This document shows, in pieces, positions 59,500 through 64,000 of a stretch of 64,000 bases of DNA. The position numbers and the translations under genes are program-made. The notes beneath the pieces were generated by a model, which searched no databases, had not been told where the DNA came from, and saw nothing but the letters and a program-made list of their open reading frames with translations. The stretch's first letter is position 1; the number at the start of each line of letters is the position of its first letter. Where the stretch lies: the NCBI GenBank assembly GCA_001692895.1, contig KV748288.1, positions 62,001 to 126,000 of the forward strand. Reading direction: 5' to 3'. The DNA is from Cenococcum geophilum 1.58. Lineage: Eukaryota; Ascomycota; Dothideomycetes; Gloniales; Gloniaceae.

Positions 59500-62400
59500 G
59501 CAATCATTCCTCCTATATCCCCCTTAGGTAGCTCGTTTTTTAGTAATCCTTCTTTATTAATACTACCTAACCTTTTCTCTTTTAATACTCCTATACCTTT
59601 CCTATAGCGTTCTTTAAATTTTCTAATAGCTTCTAGGTAGTCTCGTTATAGCCTATCTACTTTACTTTATACCATATTTTATTGTCTATATTCTTATAAC
59701 TAACGATCTTTAAAACTTGCTATTTATCTTCTTCTCGTCCTTTATATATATCTACTTTATAAACTAGTAGCTTAACATTCCTATATACTAGCTCTAGCAT
59801 TGCAATATGCTATATAGGGTAGATCTTTATTTTGGCTAGTAGGTTTAACTTAAATATAACCAGTAAAATTCTCTTTATAATTTTAAAAGGTCCTAGTTTA
59901 ACGTGGTCTAACTTCTTACTTAGTCATTAACTCTTAAAAATTTTGTATAGTAGCTATACTTTATCCCCCCCTTTAAGATCTAGTCCCTTAGATCTCTTAG
60001 CATTATAGTACCTTTTTATTTTTTATTATAGTACCTTTACTATTTCCATAAGGTTTACGTAAAGATTTATTAATATCTCCATTCTTTGCTTAGCTATGCT
60101 ACTTATTTTCTTAGCTTATTATAGCAATAATAATATTCTTAGCTCGTATCCGTAATTCGCCTTAAATAGTAATACTCCTATTCCTTCTTAAGGTGTTGCG
60201 TTATACGCGAACTATATAACTAGTAATAATAATACCCAATTATTCTATATGTAATTAATATAGTGTCTTAGATACTATTCTAGTGTCTAATTTAGTTTTT
60301 CCATTTAACTGTTTGTTTGCGGATAATATACGGTAGAAGTTACTGCTTAAACTCCTTGCTCCACTAAGAATACCTCCTAAAATACTACTACGAATCTTAG
60401 ATCTCTATCCGATATAATTTTACTTAGTACTCTATATCTTATAAACACTTCTTTAATATAAATTCTAGCAATATCCTCTACTAAGATTTCTTCTATGCAT
60501 GCTATAAAGTATCCCTACTTTATTAGCTTGTCTACTATTACTAAAATTACGTTATAATCTTATCCGGTAATAGGATCTCTTAACTTTAGTAACTTTATAA
60601 TGAAGTCCTATAATATAACCTCCTATAGTCTCTTTAGTGTTTTAATAGGTTATAGCCCTCTATATAGCTTATACCTTATTAGCTTATTTCTCTAGCAATC
60701 TAGATATTCCCTTATAACTTATTTTACTAGTCCCTAGATTTTATTAATAATATATTCTTCTTAAAGTCTTAACACTAAGCCTATAGCTCTATTATGTCCT
60801 TAAGTTAGTCCCTTATAGAATAACTTAATAAATTCTTTTATAATGTTCTTTAGCACGTATATTACTTCTCTATTTTTATACTACTCTAAGTTTAGATTCT
60901 CTATCTATACGTCTTAGATCTTCTATAACTATACACTCTCTAATATCTTATGGGTCTAACTAATTTCTCTTATTACTACGATTTTTGGATAGTTATATCT
61001 AATTAATCTGTCTGTGTCTTTTTATAGTAAAGCCCCTAATAGCTTTTTATTATTTTATAGTTTAGCTTTTTTACTTAGAGCGTCTGCTTGTGCATTATCT
61101 ATACCCTTAGTATACTAAATCTTAAAATAATATTCTATAAGTATCTCTACCCATCTAACCTATCTCTAGTTAAGTTCTTTCGTTATTAGAAACCCTATTA
61201 GGTTCTTATAATCCATCTTAACTATAAATAGTTTCTCTATACCTTATAAGAATGCTTTTTATTCCTAAAGTACTGTAACTATACCTAGTAATTCCTTATT
61301 ATAGATGTTATAGTTTAGTTCTAGTGGTATTATCTTCCAACTATAGTATACCACTAGGTGCTATCCGTCCTTATATTTCTATAGAAAGTATACCCCTAAT
61401 ATAAAGTTTAATATATCTATTTTAACCACTATTTCTAGTTTCAGTTAGTAGATTTTAAGGATTAGGTCCTAAGTAAACAACTCCTTAACCTCCTTAAATA
61501 GTTTCCTTTGCTCTTCTCCCTATACCTAAGGTTCTTCTTTCTTTATTAACCTTATAAATAGCTTAATATCCTTTAACTATTAAGCTATAAACCTTCTATA
61601 GTAATTATAAAACCCTAGGAACGACCTTAACTGCGTAACGTTCTCTAGTTCTTACTAATTTACTATAGCCTTAATCTTCTTTAGATCTATACTAAGTTAG
61701 CCTAATTTAATAATAAATCTAATAAAATCTATCTTCCTAGTAAAGAACTTGTATTTTTTAATTGCTACTAGCATCTGTTCTTTATATAGTCTCTTTAAGA
61801 CCCATTTAATATGTTCTCCGTATTATTCCTTACTTATCAAGTAGATAATAATGTTATTAAGGTATACTATAACAAATTTATCTAAGTGTTCTCTTAATAT
61901 ATTATTAATATATTTCTGGAACGTTGCTAGTGCATTTATAAGCCCAAACTATATTACTAATAGTTTATATAGTCCTTTCTTTGACCTAAAAACTACCTTT
62001 TATTTGTCGCCTTCCTTAATCCTAATCTAATAGTACACCTATCTTAAATCTATCTTTATAAAGATTTACGTATTACCAATCCTATCTCAAATTTCGCTAA
62101 TTAAGAGTAAAGGATACCTATCCTTCCTAGTAATACTATTTAACTATTTATAGTTAATACATAGCCTAAGTTTTCTATTCTTCTTTAGTACGAATAATAC
62201 TGGATATCCTACTAATAACTATAATGGTCTAATATATCCCTTTTATAAGTTCTCCTAGATAAACTCCTTTAATACTCTCCCTTCTTCTTTAGTAAGCTTA
62301 TAGATTAAAAAAATCTTAGACTTATTCCTAGTTCTAATTCTATTTTATAGTCCCATACTATATATTCTAACAGCTTTTTACTTTCTAGTAACCATAGTTT

Positions 62401-62900
62401 CTTACCATACTTATAGTATCTCTTTAGTATATAGCTTAGTCCTTTTTCCGTTTCCTTATAGGTCGCCCCTACTTAGTACTATACCATCTTAGCTTATTAT
62501 CGCATTTTACGGCGTTAAGTATCCCTAATATTAACTTAACCTATAATTTAATCGATCTTTAGATTGTATTCCTATAACTAAGGCATTCTTAGTACTGCCT
62601 TATTATTTCCTAATAGTAATATATTGAAAGACATCTTAATTTATCTCCCTTTAATAGTTATCTAAATAGGTCCTATTTTAAGATTAATAATACCTCCTCT
62701 ATAGGCTATTAGATCTCCTAAAATTATAACTAATAGATATGGGTGCTTCTTTTATCTATATAGTAGCCTTATCCTTTTAACTGCTACTAGTAAGATATAG
62801 TTTCTTATTACTCTACTATCTATTAGTGCTTTAAACTGTCAATCTTACTATTTAACGCGTAAATTTAGGTATTATCCTTAAATTCCTTTAAGGGTCTAAG
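59500..62900 (-). pseudogene. Gypsy 3 pol: protease to chromodomain
   Basis: The minus strand reads KALIDSRVIRNYI near 62,810-62,835 (protease, DSG with Gly to Arg), KLRLCINYK-stop-LNSIT near 62,165 (RT), INNILREHLDKFVIVYLNNIIIYL near 61,850-61,910 (YVDD to YLNN), KDGQHLVVYYS near 61,340 (RNase H), IISDRDLRFVVVF near 60,400 (second integrase Asp), AYNATP near 60,200, and a chromodomain with WYKVKQIGYNETT and LENLK near 59,630-59,680. The frame stays the same over more than 3 kb, broken only by RIP-type stops. Confidence 0.85.
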
Positions 62901-64000
62901 GCTCTACTACTAGCTCCCTCTAGTTCTATAGGCCTCTACTTTTCCCAACTATTAGCTACTAGATCCTTATATACTTAACTTATTCTTTAGCTAATACTTT
63001 ATTTACTTTTTATCCTTAATATACTATAGATATATATTCTTTAGGCATTCCCACTACTATTATCTATTTAGGTATTCTTTCGTAAGGAATCTTCCTAGTT
63101 AAAGTATTAAGTCTCCTAACTCCTAAACTTTTACTAGATACTAGCCGTATATATACTTAGTATTTCTATACTATCGCTTATCTAGCGCCTAATATATCCT
63201 TACAAAATATTTCCGGTTCTTTTCTTTTAGATTTTTATATATCTTATATATGTTATCTATATATATAATCTATAATAGCGTATAGTATACTAGGTGCTTT
63301 AGGTTAACTCTTAACTTATCTTTATCTTTAAGTTTAAACCTCTGTTATATTAATCTAAACATTAAAACTTTGTTTATAGGTACTAAAACGCGTCTCTTAC
63401 TTCTTTAGTCCTCTAATTATTCCTCTAGATCTTTTAATATTATAATTAAGGCTCCCTTAATATAATTCATTACTTTTTCTATAATTAGGTAGTCTTAGAT
63501 AACTCTCTTATCTAACCACATATAGAAATCTTCCTACTTATTATTATGCCTTTACCTATACCACTTTTAGTACAGCTGCTAAAGTATATACGGCTTATCC
63601 GTAAAAAAGTATCTTCTTATTACTATATCGTAACAGCCTTTTATATGCCGTTCCTTAAACCTAATTAGAATCCCTAGATTCTATTTATTTTTTAGTTTAG
63701 TAAGCTACTTAGCTCTTAGCATACCTACTCTTAGCCTATTAGTAATTCTTTATACTAGTACTCTAACTTATATACAACCTAATATGCTAGTTCTTATATC
63801 TAGTCTTTTTTTTTACTATATAAAGATTCTTGCTTTAAACTTATCTATAGTTTCTTATAGCTTACAACTAGATCCTTAAAGTTCTCTTACTTCTTAATTA
63901 TAATATTAACTTTTTAATCTTTAGGCTAAATACTATATTCTCCTAGTAAGTCTTCCGGGTCTATATATCTATCTCCTAGTCTAACTACTATTTATATTAT
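62901..64000 (-). pseudogene. Gypsy 3 gag region, partial
   Basis: Degraded coding DNA upstream of the protease, continuing past the window edge. No zinc knuckle could be read with certainty. Confidence 0.45.

Larger units (their letters stand above)
59249..64000 (-). mobile_element. Gypsy chromovirus element 3, partial at window edge
   Basis: Minus-strand Gypsy element whose 3' part lies in the window and whose 5' part runs off the right edge. Domains in order from right to left are gag, protease, RT, RNase H, integrase and chromodomain. It is a different family from the element at 5.7-11.7 kb. RIP-type stops are frequent. Confidence 0.85.

Overview
The window looks like nuclear DNA of a filamentous ascomycete (Pezizomycotina) that has, or had, active repeat-induced point mutation (RIP). 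Nearly all of it is AT-rich, TpA-rich wreckage of retroelements and of host multigene families. These still read through in one frame once the TAG/TAA stops that RIP makes from CAG, CAA and TGG are ignored. The two LTRs of the Gypsy element at 5.7-11.7 kb differ by about thirty C:G/T:A transitions and by no transversion or indel, which is the RIP signature seen directly. Short introns of 52-54 bp, FunK1 kinases, DUF7025-AAA ATPases and PNP-NACHT-ankyrin proteins also point to this group. The species cannot be named.

Layout: 1-715, 3' end of a chromodomain Gypsy element with its LTR. 716-3,660, RIP-degraded DNA I cannot assign. About 4,320-12,270, a FunK1 kinase pseudogene split by a full-length Gypsy element (5,710-11,657, target duplication AATAC). 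12.5-13.4 kb, a minisatellite, a LINE scrap and a relic of an inverted-repeat end. 13.4-31.2 kb, a head-to-tail array of minus-strand Tad1-like LINEs (three full-length, one truncated, one older relic) whose junctions share one 14-bp motif. 32.0-36.4 kb, the only GC-normal island, with one NLR-type gene between perfect 44-bp inverted repeats. 36.7-42.4 kb, a plus-strand copy of the same LINE with a 15-bp target duplication. 42.5-43.5 kb, a LINE scrap, a minisatellite and spacer. About 43.9-49.0 kb, a second LINE family (minus). 49,068-55,025, a full-length Copia element. 55.2-58.2 kb, a RIP-degraded DUF7025-AAA ATPase gene (minus). 58.4-64.0 kb, a third Gypsy chromodomain element (minus) running off the window.

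The one gene that looks alive is at 32,405-36,380. A five-exon model joins three open stretches in frame into about 1,213 residues: an N-terminal nucleoside-phosphorylase-like domain, a NACHT NTPase and about ten ankyrin repeats, nine of them near-identical 99-102-bp units. This is the layout of fungal NLR-like receptors involved in non-self recognition and cell death. Its repeat array, its isolation inside RIP-silenced repeats and the flanking 44-bp inverted repeats (also found as a RIP relic at 13.24 kb) are the most interesting signals here. I found no CRISPR array, rRNA or tRNA.
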